A DNA stretch of 64,000 nt from Meandrina meandrites (GCA_963693305.1 OY855908.1:930001-994000); one strand, 5' to 3'. Positions 48,639 through 61,600 are shown, counted from the first letter of the stretch. Notes: generated by a model not told the origin, from the letters alone. Translations and numbers: made by a program.

Positions 48639-49518
48639 ATATGGTAAGGAGATATTAGATTTTGGTCACTTCTTGAATGAAACTATCTTTATGGTAAACG
48701 ACAGAACAAAAAGATAAGATAACAAAGATGAACTTACTTTAAATAGGAGTTTTCCAATGACAACTTGCGCCAGAGTCCAAGAGCTAGCAAATCACACTGC
48801 TATCCACTGCTATCCTATGGTAAGCAGATATTAGATTTTGGTCACTTCTTGAATGAAACTATCTTTATGGTAAACGACAGAACAAAAAGATAAGATAACA
48901 AAGATGAACTTACTTTAAATAGGAGTTTTCCAATAACAACTTGCGCCAGAGTCCAAGAGCTAGCAAATCACACTGCTATCCACTGCTATCCTATGGTAAG
49001 CAGATATTAGATTTTGGTCACTTCTTGAATGAAACTATCTTTATGGTAAACGACAGAACAAAAAGATAAGATAACAAAGATGAACTTACTTTAAATAGGA
49101 GTTTTCCAATGACAACTTGCGCCAGAGTCCAAGAGCTTGCAAATCACACTGCTATCCACTGCTATCCTATGGTAAGCAGATATTAGATTTTGGTCACTTC
49201 TTGAATGAAACTATCTTTATGGTAAACGACAGAACAAAAAGATAAGATAACAAAGATGAACTTACTTTAAATAGGAGTTTTCCAATGACAACTTGCGCCA
49301 GAGTCCAAGAGCTAGCAAATCACACTGCAATCCACTGCTATCCTATGGTAAGCAGATATTAGATTTTGGTCACTTCTTGAATGAAACTATCTTTATGGTA
49401 AACGACAGAACAAAAAGATAAGATAACAAAGATGAACTTACTTTAAATAGGAGTTTTCCAATGTCAACTTGCGCCAGAGTCCAAGAGCTAGCAAATCACA
49501 CTGCAATCCAAAATGACT
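48639..49518. repeat. Five 176-bp tandem repeats inside unit B
   Basis: ATGGTAAG(G/C)AGATATTAGATT recurs at 176-bp spacing from about 48639, 48815, 48991, 49167 and 49343. Units differ by only a few bases. Each carries one exon-like cassette core and, on the minus strand, a consensus donor (TATTTAAAGTAAGTTCATC). The amplification is younger than the diverged cassettes around it. Confidence 0.9.
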
Positions 49519-52500
49519 GCACTTTCCTTCAATGAATCTGCATTCAAAATGGAGAAAAAAGGAAATGTCGAATGTTTAGGAACGATTTCAGTTCTCGTTT
49601 ACTGATCAATGCGAACAATATTTTTATTTTACTAATCGTGCGAACAATACTTGTCAGTTTCGTGTTGACCCTCAAAAATAACAAACTCTATTCTTAAGGT
49701 TAATCCATACCATCGCGTTTCAGAAAAAAAACTGATCCGAACGCAGTTTTTAATTAAGAAAAACTAAATATATTACGAATGTCATCCCAGTGAATTACAA
49801 ATCGGTCATGGAATGCGACAGTTCGTGCACAGCTATCAATCACATACTCAGCATCAAAATCTCAAAGCGAGGCATAATACTAATTTTCATTTGTTCTTAT
49901 TGATTCTGATTTTTTCAAGTTCCTTACGTCGTGTCAAAGAACTCGTTAGATGGATTGAACGAAGGCAATAGCAAATCAAACAATTTTGTCTCTAATTGCC
50001 AAATGAGTTTATGCCAAATTTCAGAGATTTGTGGAATTGGCACAAGTTCAGATCCCATCCTGCTTACATCCAAACCTTCTCTCGAAGTTGTTTAAGCCCA
50101 GGGCTTATTAACCAGGAGTTTAGCATGTTCATGTACGTCGAAGGGAGAAAAAAAAGATAGTTTTGTGTGCCCGCCCGTGCGTTGAACTCTCACCCTCCCT
50201 GCTTTCTAATACAGTATACCAACGCTAGGAGCTAACTTAACACATAGGTCCGCAACGCGTACATGTGCCTAGAGCGTTATGCTTTATTGCATTGCGGAGT
50301 CGGGGCAGCGATTTGAGTGTAATTTTAAGGTTTAAAGAAGAGATAGAAGAAAGAATTTTTGGAACACCACCAAAATAATTCCATCTTTTCTGCTTATACT
50401 TCTGCTCATACATGTACTTCATTATGCAAAATAGTCGTAGTCTCAAAAAGAGACGTTTGATTAAGTTATTAACGCGAAAAGGACAAAGAGTGTATCTCTA
50501 TGGCCTTTTGACATTGCCATGGCAACAAATTTTGACGTCATTTTCATTTGACTGCGTTTACTGATAAATCGTTTTCAGGTTTACAGAAAACGATTTTCAG
50601 CCGCATGTCATCAGGCTAGCCATAAATACCAAACTCGAGTACGCCTAAAGTATCGTAAGCCACCTAAAATTAAACAGGAAGGCATTCCCTCGAACAACTC
50701 GGAGGTTGAAAAAGTTTATTGTTGTTCATGTTTGTAAAGTACAATAACGGTAAGGTGTTATCTTTTGTTTCGCGACGAAGTCACTTGGGATGTAGATCGC
50801 GAAGTTTCGACTGGTTACTACTAGTCTTCATTACGCGATGAGGTCGACTGATTATGCGTCACCACATTTAGCTCTATAGTCGGCTATGATTGGTGGATTT
50901 TCGGCAAGCTGTTTCTTCAGACATCTGTTGCCGAATCAGTCTCATGTTGTTGGGTGTCTTGCCCGTGGACATCCTGCTTCTGGAATGTCTATCCCTGTTG
51001 ATGTTGTTAGGGTGGAGTCTTATAGGAATAGCTTTTTTGTCCTCCTTGTCCACCAGTGCAAGTCTCCATTAGTTGACTTTACCTTGTGCCAATAGCAGAC
51101 CTGTGGCCAGACTCGTGGGCGTGCTCTGAAATGGCAGAAATCGTAGCTTCGCGGGAAACCGATTCTGTTTAGCTACTACGCGCTTGCTTTTATGAAACTG
51201 AGGATAAAGTGATAGAGTAATGTCAAACAAGAACAGCTAGGAAAGAAACAGGAAGCCAAAAAACAGTAAAAAAGGAAGCGCCCACAGCGGATTCTTTCAA
51301 GGTGGCACTCGCGTAGCCAGTATCGAGAGACTCTTGCCAGACTCACTTCAGTTTACACCTACACATTGATTAATATTTTATGTGCACTGGGGCATGTACA
51401 CATTTTTGGGTTATTAACTTCACTTCTTAAACCACTTTGCTTTTAATATCTTGTGTGCGTTTCACAACTTTTAGTTTATTCAGTTTTGAAAATAAGCTTT
51501 AAATTGATTGAAAATATCTTTTCGCAGATGTAGCGCTATGAAGGTATGGAGTAACCTTAATCCTAGTTTTTCCCAAAATAAAAATTAATCATCCTTAGTG
51601 ATCATATTACATTTATTTCATTGCTAGTTGTGCGAATTTGGCGATACACGTCTAATACTTGACAATTTGTCTATATGGCAAGGAGACTTTACTTTTTGGT
51701 CAAATTTGTATTAAAACTGGCGATAAAAAATAGAGAAGATTGATTAGAAAATTGATGATATGAACTTATCTGAAAAAGATCGATGTTTTCTAGTAGTCAA
51801 CTCGGGTCAGAGTCCAAGAGCTACACACTGCAATCCAAAATGGCTGCACGTTCTTTTAACCTGAAGAAAACAAGAGGAGACATTATCAAGTTAAGCTATT
51901 TTCCTTTGTCAAGTCAAATTTCTAAGGAAAAGTTTGATTCTGTGCACTGAACAATAATTTAAATACAAATGCTACGATAATCGAACGTTTCACGTTGGTT
52001 ACAGGAAATAATCGAACTGGATGTCAACCCTTCCAGCCCCAGATTTGAAATAAAATTCTCCAAACTGATTGCATTTGTTTTTTCTGTAAATGTTAATTGT
52101 GAGAAATTAACTATGCCAATACAATATCCCTTTGACGGCGATTTTTATGATGAGACACTTGATTGTAAGTAACGAGACATAAGATTTTGATCATAAAACG
52201 ACAAGACAACTGGGTGGGATTACGTGGAACTGTGTAGAATCTGTGGAATTACCTATTAATAAGATGTTTCCAGTAGCTAACTTGCACCCGAGTTCAAGGG
52301 CTACGCACTGTGATCCACATTGGCTGTATGCTCTTGTTTCACCTAGAAAAAGGGAAACCCATTGTTCCTTTTGTTAAGTCGAACATTTGCTATCAACTTT
52401 GTTTCTGGTTTACTGATCACTATGTCATATGAGAAAAGAACAAGTGAGGTAAGAGGAATTGAAGTGCCTGCTATTGTCAGTGGAGCATGCATGACTGTGT

Positions 52501-55500
52501 TAGCCTGGAAATACTGAACATATGAAGCTACGCTCTGTCAGAGAACCAAAGCTCAGTTCAATCCAAACTATCCAAAATCATAATTAACAACTGAACCAAA
52601 TTACTCAGAAGTTCTTAATCTTGGCTAATTTAAATGTACACAGGAAATGTTGGAACAAACAAATTGCCTATGTTGTGATAAGGCGCCATGACAGCAACTC
52701 AGATCGTACCTAGTTTGCTTCAATAGTCCCTCGCCGAGTTCCAGAATGGATGTTCTGTGTCGTGCAGTTTTTCCAACCTGACATATTCTAAGAACATCTG
52801 AGCAAAAATACGCCAGTGAGAAAACCTATGACAACAAAAATAAAGATCATCTTGAATATGTCGTGACAATAGAACTTTCTTAGAAATGAATCACTGCAAT
52901 AAACGTAACTGCTTTACTTTAAAACATGCAAAGTATAGACATGATAACAATTCAAGCGAGACTACTCTCAAACACAAATTTGGCCCTGTTGTTCAAATTA
53001 AAAAATAAATTAAAGTTACTTAGTTTTTAACTTCTCGTGTGCAAAAGATCTCTTTCATTGCTAATATAAAAGTCAATAGTGCAGGACAAAAACTTCAAAT
53101 TCACGCTAATTATGAACTTAGCTTAATCGTACTTAGGACACAACCAAATATTTTGAAACAAAATCACAAGCAGAATAGATAAAGTAATGTGTTGGACAAT
53201 AATTTCATGGTGAATTTTGTTTGACTTATCTTTCCAGCATGACGAGGAGACCAGTCAGGAAGGAATGACAGCATCTCACTGGCTTTGAACTGGTGATAAC
53301 CGGCGCTAAAGCTGAACACGACTGCTCCAAAATGGCTACACTGAATTCCTTTGAACATACCTCTGTTCGTGCTGTGGACTGAGAGTGAAAGGAAAACGTT
53401 CACAATTTCATTAGTAGCAGTTTAGTAGCCTTGTCAGCGGGGAAATAAGTTTGATTATAGTCGTATCATGTATAATCCACAGCCATATGCGATCAAGTAT
53501 GAATGAACGTGAAGAGAGAAGGTAGTTTTCTTGATCTCTCCCTTTACCAAGTTTTTTCATAACGGTCTCGATTCTTGGTTACATTTATATGTTTCTAGCA
53601 GTAAACTATTATCAAAAGAACGATTTACTAAAGGAACAGCACAAAGCGGCCGTTTGTTCAACAGTTATTTTCAGTAGATCAAACAAACTTTACCTGTAAT
53701 TAAACCAAACGAGATCGTCGTTGCAGGGTCTTGCTTTATTTGTCTTGCTCTTCAGCGTCAACAAAAGGAATCTATCATATTTTTCACGAAACAAGTCTAC
53801 GTCAGCCATTTACAACAACTCCCTCTCTCGGCCTGTGAAATAAACTTTGTAAAAGTTATGGAAATTACTGGTGTTATGTTAAAATTTTCAAAACAATTTG
53901 AGCAACTGTCTGCATTTTCACTTAGCAACTCTGAACTGACTTGTAAGCGAAAATATACGCGGCAGCTCTCCGAACATTACACTTACAACTGAAAGAATTA
54001 ACAGTGTAGTTCCGGCCGGATAAAACAGTCAAATCTCATATTCCATAATCGGCCCAACGAACGGAGAAATAAACTTGTTTGGTTTCATGTAAATCAGTGC
54101 TTTAGCCGAGACTTGAACAAAACGAACTCAGTTGAACAACGATTGGCGATAAGCGCGCCATATAATGGCTGGAACGAGGTCGAAAATGGCTCAGATGACC
54201 GTTTAACGGAAAAATCAAAACGAAAACTAGAAACGAAAAGCTATAATAAGCCATTACAACTAGATTGACTGGACTTACCAGAAGACGAAGCACATCGAGA
54301 AAGATGAAGGTTACGTAAGGTTCTCACATAACTGTGACCATCACCAAAATGATCGGCGTGCTCTTTGAGACTTGTTTATATACGCCATTAAAATTCATTT
54401 CAGCTGTGATAAACGCGCTTTCCGCAATTTCAATATCTCGGGAAAATTTTTGTGCATTGAATAATAGGTATTTGACAAATATAGCGAGAAAAGCAAGAAA
54501 TTCGGAAATAATTTATACCTCATGTTAATTGTTTCTGAAATTTTAGGTAAAAATGAGAAAAAAAAACTGCGTCCCGGCATTTTTTATATCAACATTTAGG
54601 TGTATTTTAACTGTCGTGTTTATAATTTTGAGAGCTGATGGAATAGACGGAAAGAAACATGTGGACGTCTGCGAAAAAAAATTGTAACCCGTGCCGTCCA
54701 CGCAATTTCCTCGTATATTTATGAACATAAACGTATGCATTGGGACTGTTCGAAATCCACCTTTTCGGGTGGGTTTAAGGTGAAATCGAGGTACAAGTTT
54801 TTAGAATTTAAATGCCAACGTTGCGATATTACTTGAATATTAAAAAAAAAACAGGAATCGAATGAAAACATTGTGAAAATAGACTTTGACCCGAAAATAA
54901 TAATTTATAAAGTGTGAGAATAACGCGGGTGAGTACCTGAAATACTTTGTTGCTCCAATCTAAAACAAATAGAAATACACTTGCATCTTCTGCAGAATCA
55001 ATTTTCAAGACGTTTGGACAACAATCGTTAACTATAATTCGGCACTCTTTTAATAGGTTTGGTCACTTACAAAGCAATCTAGAGGCTTTAGGCAAAATCC
55101 AAGTTGTAATTTATTCACCTCAGTTCTCGAACTTTGAAATTTTATTTTAGGACTCGCCTTGTTTTTAGCCATTGAAGGCGTCGAACGCACTCCGGTAATC
55201 TGCTTATCCAGTAACTTATTAGTATTTGTTGGCTGTAATTTTTCATTACCGGAGGTTTGTGCGTATCTGAGTAATACTCCACTTTTGTTGCATATTCTGC
55301 AATAACTTATATTTGACCTATTCTTGGTTTGCTACCGCGTAACAAAGCGGCCATGTTGGTGGACAAAACAATACATATTTTTTGCAGAATTTGCACGATA
55401 AAAGAGTTAAGTTCCCGGCGGAGGAAAATGCGTTATTCTTGTCCACCAGCATGGCTACCGTGACGTCAGCTGTTAAACCAGCAATGTATCACTCAAGCTC

Positions 55501-57100
55501 ACAGTTCGAGCTGTACACCCACTCCTGTGTATGAGTCATGAATATAAATAGGAACCCTATTCTTGTGCGAAGATAGGATTAGCGGAATGTTTTAAGCTCT
55601 TATAAAGATTAACTGCAAAACTGATGAGATATTTTAATGACCTAATTTGAATATACCAAACATCGTTGATATTTCTTGTTAACCACGATCAGGAAAAAAT
55701 GATAAATAATGATTATATTCGTAATTAATAGGCCTTTTAGAACATGTTATTAAACAACCTATGTTGAGTTTTAATATATCAGCTGATCTAAATAACCCCC
55801 AATGTATATATGAGTAAGGAATGGATGACTTGCAGCTAGATGGATGAGATGAGCTTTTTTTTTAATTCAATGGTGAATTCTACAAAAAACAGGCGGAGTG
55901 GCCATGGGTAGTCGACTAGGGCCAAACTATGCATGTCTTTTTGTTGGCTACGTTGAAGAACGCATGTTATCCAGTTATGCGGGTACAAACCCAGACCTCT
56001 ACAAACGGTACATGGACGATGTGGCCGGTGCTGCTTCATGCAGTGAAGAAGACCTCCGGGAGTTCCTGGAATTTGCGTCTTCGTTCCACCCTAATCTTGA
56101 GTATACTTGGTCTATTTCCACTGACAAGCTTCCGTTCCTGGACATCTTCTTGAAGCCTCGAGATAATCACGTGTCCACTTCTATATACTACAAGGACACG
56201 GACAGCCACTCCTACCTCAACTTCAGCTCATCTCATCCATCTAGCTGCAAGTCATCCATTCCTTACAGTCAATTTCTCAGACTGCGCAAGATCTGCATTG
56301 AAAACGATGATTTTGAGAGCGAGGCTAATAAAATGGAGACCTTTTTTGTAGCACGTGGTTATCCGAATGACCTGATAACGAGAGGGAGAGAACGAGCATC
56401 AATGAAATCGAGGGCTGAGCTTCTGGAGAACAACGCTAGAAACAACACCGCCAATGACAGAGTACCATTAGTCACCACCTTCCACCCCACGAACCAGGAC
56501 GCCTGCAAAATCATCTCAGGAAACTTCAAGATCCTTTACGATGATAGCACGACCAACAATATCTTCAGGAAACCACCATTGATGGCTTTCAGGCGTGCCA
56601 AGAATCTGAAGGACTTGTTAGTCAGAAGCAGCCTACCGGTACATTTCCCTGCAGCAGGACCGTTTGCCGCACATGCCCCCATGTTAACTCATCTAACACA
56701 ATTACAACACCCAAGGGGCATGTTAACATCACAGGTCACTACACCTGTACAACGGAGAACGTGGTATACTGCTTAACATGCGAGAAATGTCCATCGACCG
56801 ACCCATCGACCGTGTACATTGGGGAGACTGGGTGCAGGATGGCAGACCGTTTCAGGGAACACCGCAGGGGCCGGGATGTGATCAACGGCAGGAATGACCT
56901 TCCTGTACCTGCACATTTTAACCAGCCGGATCACTCCCTGCAGGATATGAAGGTCGCTGTCCTGAAGGCAGGCCTAGTAAACCAACAGCACCGCAAGAAA
57001 CAGGAGATGCGATATATCTTCAAACACGGAACTCTGGCTCCTAGTGGACTAAACCACCATTTTAGCTTACGAAAATGTCCTGCGCAGCGTTAATTTAAAT

Positions 57101-57198
57101 GAACACATAAGATTTTGTAATGTGAAACGCTGGAAAGTTAATTTTTAAGTTTAAAAATTAACTTTCCAGCGTTTCACATTACAAAATCTTATGTGTTC
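57101..57198. repeat. 98-bp near-perfect palindrome inserted in the Penelope-like tail
   Basis: The arms run from GAACACATAAGATTTTGTAA to TTACAAAATCTTATGTGTTC, 47 bp each, around a 4-base centre. The arm sequence also occurs once at 35111-35155 after a hammerhead-like motif. CACCATTTTAGCTT stands on both sides (about 57055-57068 and 57197-57210) like a target duplication. Confidence 0.88.
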
Positions 57199-57310
57199 AC
57201 CATTTTAGCTTCACGTGAATTGACTTCTTTGCCTTAGCGCGTGCTCTCGCGCGCGCAGCAACGTGCGCGAGCTTTTATTTGAATACGCGAGTTATAACAG
57301 TGAAATAGTT

Positions 57311-57354
57311 TTGTTCCCCTGAAGAAGGCAGCATTGCCGAAACGTCGGGAAAAA
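57311..57354 (+). ncRNA. Hammerhead-like ribozyme motif of the Penelope-like element
   Basis: Stem I is TTCCC (57314-57318) with GGGAA (57347-57351). The core is CTGAAGA, whose fifth position is variable in hammerheads. Stem II is GGCA/TGCC, then GAAAC and the cleavage-type triplet GTC directly before stem I's second strand. Stem III is only A-C/G-T, as reported for Penelope-like hammerheads, which are thought to act as dimers. An extra A lies between the core and stem II. Confidence 0.5.
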
Positions 57355-58450
57355 TATTTTGGCTACAGCGTAGTATTACCTAATTTTTCATTCATACTCT
57401 CAGCAGACTGCTTGATTTCACAAAAAGCCTGATCTCAAGAACCTAATTTGGAGAAATGACACTTAAAAAGAACAAAGTCATGAAATGCAAACTAGCTTTT
57501 TCCTTTATTTTATATTTTGTTACACTCAAAGCCACTCTTACTAATATCTGTCATTTTGGCTAGCTTCACAGCTGACACATGGCACAGTAACTGTGCAGAA
57601 TTTAAGCCATATTCTAATATCTAATTTCTCAATTAAACAATGGGTATCCACTGTCAATATAAATTTTAACAATCTAAATTTAAATTATGAAATAAAATAA
57701 TTTGTACAAGTAAGAAAGTAAGTTACATCAGCTCATTAGATGGTCCCAAAATGTCTCAAATGGCTCCCCTGCCCTCCCCTGTATGCCTATGCTTAGCCAG
57801 ACGCTAAGACAAAGTTCACAGCAACTGTGAGAACATGCTTCTTTCATACTCATGTATCCAGAAAATTTGCTGATTGAAAAAATATGACTAATTTGTTTGA
57901 CGTTTTTAGTCCTTAATATTATGTGACTAGCTAGGTTGCCATGGTAATTGAACATAGAATAAACATGTAAAAATTAAAACTGATCCAGCAGTTCATTTTG
58001 TAAACTTGGCACAAGTCAGCCTCATCAGTAAAATGAGTGACATCATGATAATAAGCAACAAAGCAGCAAAAGGTTGACCTTCATCCTGCAAGGCTATATA
58101 TTAAACAAACGACTTAATAATTTTGAAAGTCTACTCATTTTGTAACCTGCCAAATATCTTGGGCTTGTTTAAGCTGCAACAGTTTTAAATGTGAAGCAAA
58201 ATGAAGACACTCTAAAGTTTAGAATAATGTGTTCAGCCACCCTATTACAAGCTAGGGAGCTATGTCACAATAGTTTGAGTCATTGTTATGGTTTAAACAA
58301 TACTTTAAAATGTAAATTTTCACTAAAAATGATAATTACCTGAAAATAATCACGTATGGTTACAACTGAGCAACATAATGACAGATTAAATTTACATTAT
58401 GTACAACAAAAAAGGCACTTTTTCATGGTCAACTGTCAGTGACGTAGATT

Positions 58451-58620
58451 ATATATGTTGTGGTTTAAAATTTTCCTTGGTTTAACATTTTTCAACCCAG
58501 TTTGATTTTTATTTTCCTTTGTTTCAGATTATGATAATCAATACAAGACAATGAAAACTAAAAATCAAACTGGTTTGAAAAATTTTAAACCAAAGAAAAA
58601 TTTAAACCACAACATATATA
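58451..58620. repeat. Long inverted repeat in the 3' UTR of the membrane-protein gene
   Basis: The left arm from ATATATGTTGTGGTTTAAA to TTTGATTTTTATTTTC pairs with the right arm from GAAAACTAAAAATCAAA to TTTAAACCACAACATATAT. The arms are about 66 bp with few mismatches around a 35-bp centre. It starts about 60 bp downstream of the stop codon, in sense orientation of the gene, so it is probably transcribed. Confidence 0.82.
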
Positions 58621-58677
58621 TTAAATTTGAGAGTGTAAAGGGTTTACTTTAAATTATAATATATTCTTTGCTTTAAT

Positions 58678-61600
58678 CTACTGAATGGAAGTGCTAGTCA
58701 TGACAGTTGTGCCTTGCTTATTTACAACACTAGTACTACTAGTGTAAGGTGGTGGGGGGGCCTGAAATGCATAAACAGGTGGTGGTGGATATGCCGAGTA
58801 AGGAACACTTGAACTGCCAGGCATGATTGTGACTGGACCCGACTGGGGGTAGGTAGGGTAATGCCCATTTACGCTCCTGACCACACACCCATTTCTAGCA
58901 GTTATGACTCCAGGGGATGTTGATGCAACCACGACCTGGCGTGGACGATAACGATAGCGATAGTACCACCACAAAATGAAAACAATCACTCCAAACGTCA
59001 CAATAGTGAGCCTGCAAAATTAAATAACATTCATATTACAGTTAAACCTCCTTAATATAGACAAAATTATAAGAGACAGGAAAGAGCCTCTGTGCATTTT
59101 GATCTTTTTCATCAGACTATAGACACCTGTCCATAATAAGGAGATGTCCGAGGTGTAAAAACGACATGTTCGACTGCACCTAAAGTTGTGAGTATGATAA
59201 CCAGCTACTAGTATTTTAAGTAATTTTCATTTTGGCAGAAAGAGTGGAAGAAGACTGTAAGTTAAGGTGTCATGAAACTAATGGCTAATCTGGCTGGAAC
59301 ATCATGTGTCACTGTTAGTAGCATTAATGCAAAGTTAATGCCACTAAGAAATTATAATCCTCTGTCAATAATAATAATAATAATTAACATTTATATCGCG
59401 CAAATTTCATGTGAATATGATCAAATGCGCGTTACAAAATGTAAATTAAAAGATATGCTATAAATAGTAAGATTAATTTAAAACTAATTATTTACAATAA
59501 CTATATACATTGGGCTAAGGTAGCTAAGGTGGCAGTAAGTAATTTAGTTTTCTGAAGATATCCCAGATCACTGACTTCTGAATTACAAAGGTGTAAACTA
59601 AGAGAACATTGCCATGCCCAAGATGAAATAATTATTTAGCCCACTTTATGCAGCGGAGGGGGGTAGGGAAACTCCCATACAAAATAGTGACAGGGTGATT
59701 GTCACAAGTTTTCAAAAGAATAGCTTTAAGTACCAGAGTTTGACTGGCTTAAAGCCAATTTTAGCCCTTCAAGAGCGCACACCATATTTTTTCTGACAAA
59801 TCATTCCTGTCTCGTTTTTGGCTAAAAATAGCCCCACAATACAATGTGTTGACATTGTGGCTATGAGCGTTCTTCTGATTGGATAGTAGCCCCCGCTGTG
59901 TAAATACATGTAGTTCACATCAAATCCAAAACAATACCGTAGGAAATGCAACAAAAAGCAAACCACAAATTTTAACCCCTAGAACAATCACCACTGTCCC
60001 TTATATGTAAGTCTCCCCACCCACCCCCACCCCTCCCCCCCCCCCCCCCACTTAGTAAATGAAATAAAAAAATGACTCATTACACAGGATCACTCACCAG
60101 AGGTACCACCGTGCATACACATACGTGCAACAACTGCCAGTCCCACAGCAGTAAGTATTGCTAGAACAACTTTTGGAAAAAACAATCAAGACAAAAATAA
60201 CACACCAACCTATGATGAAGGGACTTACAACAGTCATAATCACAGCCTCGTACATGGATGTGCACCATCTTCTAGCCCTAGCCTTTTTTCCTCTTTGGCT
60301 TAACCAAGGGACACATGTTGTGGATCAATTTTATCCAGGCTTGGTTCAAATTTTATTTCCTTAGTTTTAAACTCATTATCATACATTACTATACCCAAAA
60401 ACAAAGGAAAATGAAACTTGAACCAATGATAAAATTGAACCACAATGGACATGTACACTAGTCTAGGGCTACAAATTGTTTGCACAAATAATCAATACAG
60501 AACTATATGTACAGGGATGTAGCCAAGATTTAAAACTGGTGGACATATTTCTTTGATATTGGCATTGCAATTGGCTACTCAAGGAAAGCTGGTCTTCTAA
60601 ATCTATCTAATTCATTGCACGGTGACAATAACCCCTAGAACAAGTCCCTCTTAGCTGAATAAATTAGAGCCAATCAAAGACTGGCAATGAAAATGGTTCA
60701 GAATGATTTCTTGGTTACTGGTAAATAGTAAAAATATCTATAAAAAGCCTGCTCACAAGACCCAATACCACAGAATGCAAACTTCACCTTATAGACTTTT
60801 CATACACTAGCATGTTTCCAACAACTTTATAACTTGTTTAATTTGCACCTGCACCAGTATTGGTGCAATGGTTTTAATGTTAATTAATATAACTGAGTAA
60901 CCAAATAAAAAATGATCAATTTTTACCTGTAATAGTAAGTTATGGTTCTCCGCAGTGAGTAACTATATTTTGTGTAGGAACATGTTTTATATCCACATGA
61001 CTGAAAAATATGACAACCAAATATAAATAATAACATTAGCTAAACCTCCAGCAAGTGACCACTAGCCTTACAGATGGTTTATCATCCCTGTCTGGACTGT
61101 GATGTCACACAGCTGGTATCGATGCACCTTATCATTTCTACCTGTGGGGACTTCCATGTGCTAACAAAAAAATGTCAATTATATAAGCTAAAGTTAATTG
61201 TCTTTCCATCCAAGATCGATCGTGATGTGGAATCAACTACCTATACGTAATCTACCTTTGTCAAATTTCCAATCAACAATTATGCCAACCATTAAATCTA
61301 TGGTATGATGCCACTAATTTAATTAGGATATTTATAATTAGATTTTATTTTTATTTAAGAATTAGCTTTTATGAATTATATTTCACTGATGTAAATTTAG
61401 CCCTCCTAGTATAGTTTTTACTGTTTTAGGAGTATCTTATTAAAGCATAAAGCATTATTAAAGCATTAAAGCTGTCAAAATATCTGTTGTAATCCACATG
61501 GCAACCGACAAACAAGCTAGCAATGCAAGTAAGCTTATTTTATACTATGCCCCTGAAAATTGCACTTCGCGTAACTAACGCAGACAATTTATGCTTTCAC

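Larger units (their letters stand above)
46200..54398 (-). other. Exon-array unit B (unknown transcript-like locus), inverted relative of unit A
   Basis: On the minus strand a first exon-like block at 54279-54398 (ATGAATTTTAATGGCGTATA to TCGTCTTCTG before GTAAGT) aligns over its length with 21822-21939. Downstream lie cassettes at 53230-53378, 52253-52342, 51770-51860, the 176-bp tandem units, about 48256-48330, 47797-47890 and 47281-47383. Most begin after a polypyrimidine AG and share a core resembling AGTGCAGCCATTTTGGATTG then TCTTGGACTCTGGCGCAAGT. They end near TTATTTAAA or TTTCAG before GTAAGT or ATAAGT. One cassette (47281-47383) is open as ILKESAAILDCNVISSWTLA, but others are frameshifted or contain stops, so it is not an intact protein gene. 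Confidence 0.45.
55815..57360 (+). pseudogene. Penelope-like element, 5'-truncated, RT palm plus GIY-YIG, with frameshifts
   Basis: The coding part starts at about 55862 (FNGEFYKK), shifts frame once, then reads GGVAMGSRLGPNYACLFVGY, the catalytic RYMDDVAGAASC, KLPFLDIFLKPRDN, YYKDTDSHSYLNF, FLRLRKIC, ARGYP and PPLMAFRRAKNLKDLLV. A second frame change near 56640 leads to a Cys-rich linker (CSRTVCRTCPHVNSS), NVVYCLTCEKC and the GIY-YIG motif VYIGETGCRMADRFREHRR, ending near 57090. The RT fingers are missing. A 41-bp inverted copy of internal sequence precedes the coding part, and a palindrome interrupts the last codons. The tail carries a hammerhead-like motif. Confidence 0.9.

Noticed and set aside
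48639..49518. CRISPR-like or coding tandem repeat
   Set aside because: The 176-bp units are uniform along their whole length with no variable spacer, and no frame stays open through them.
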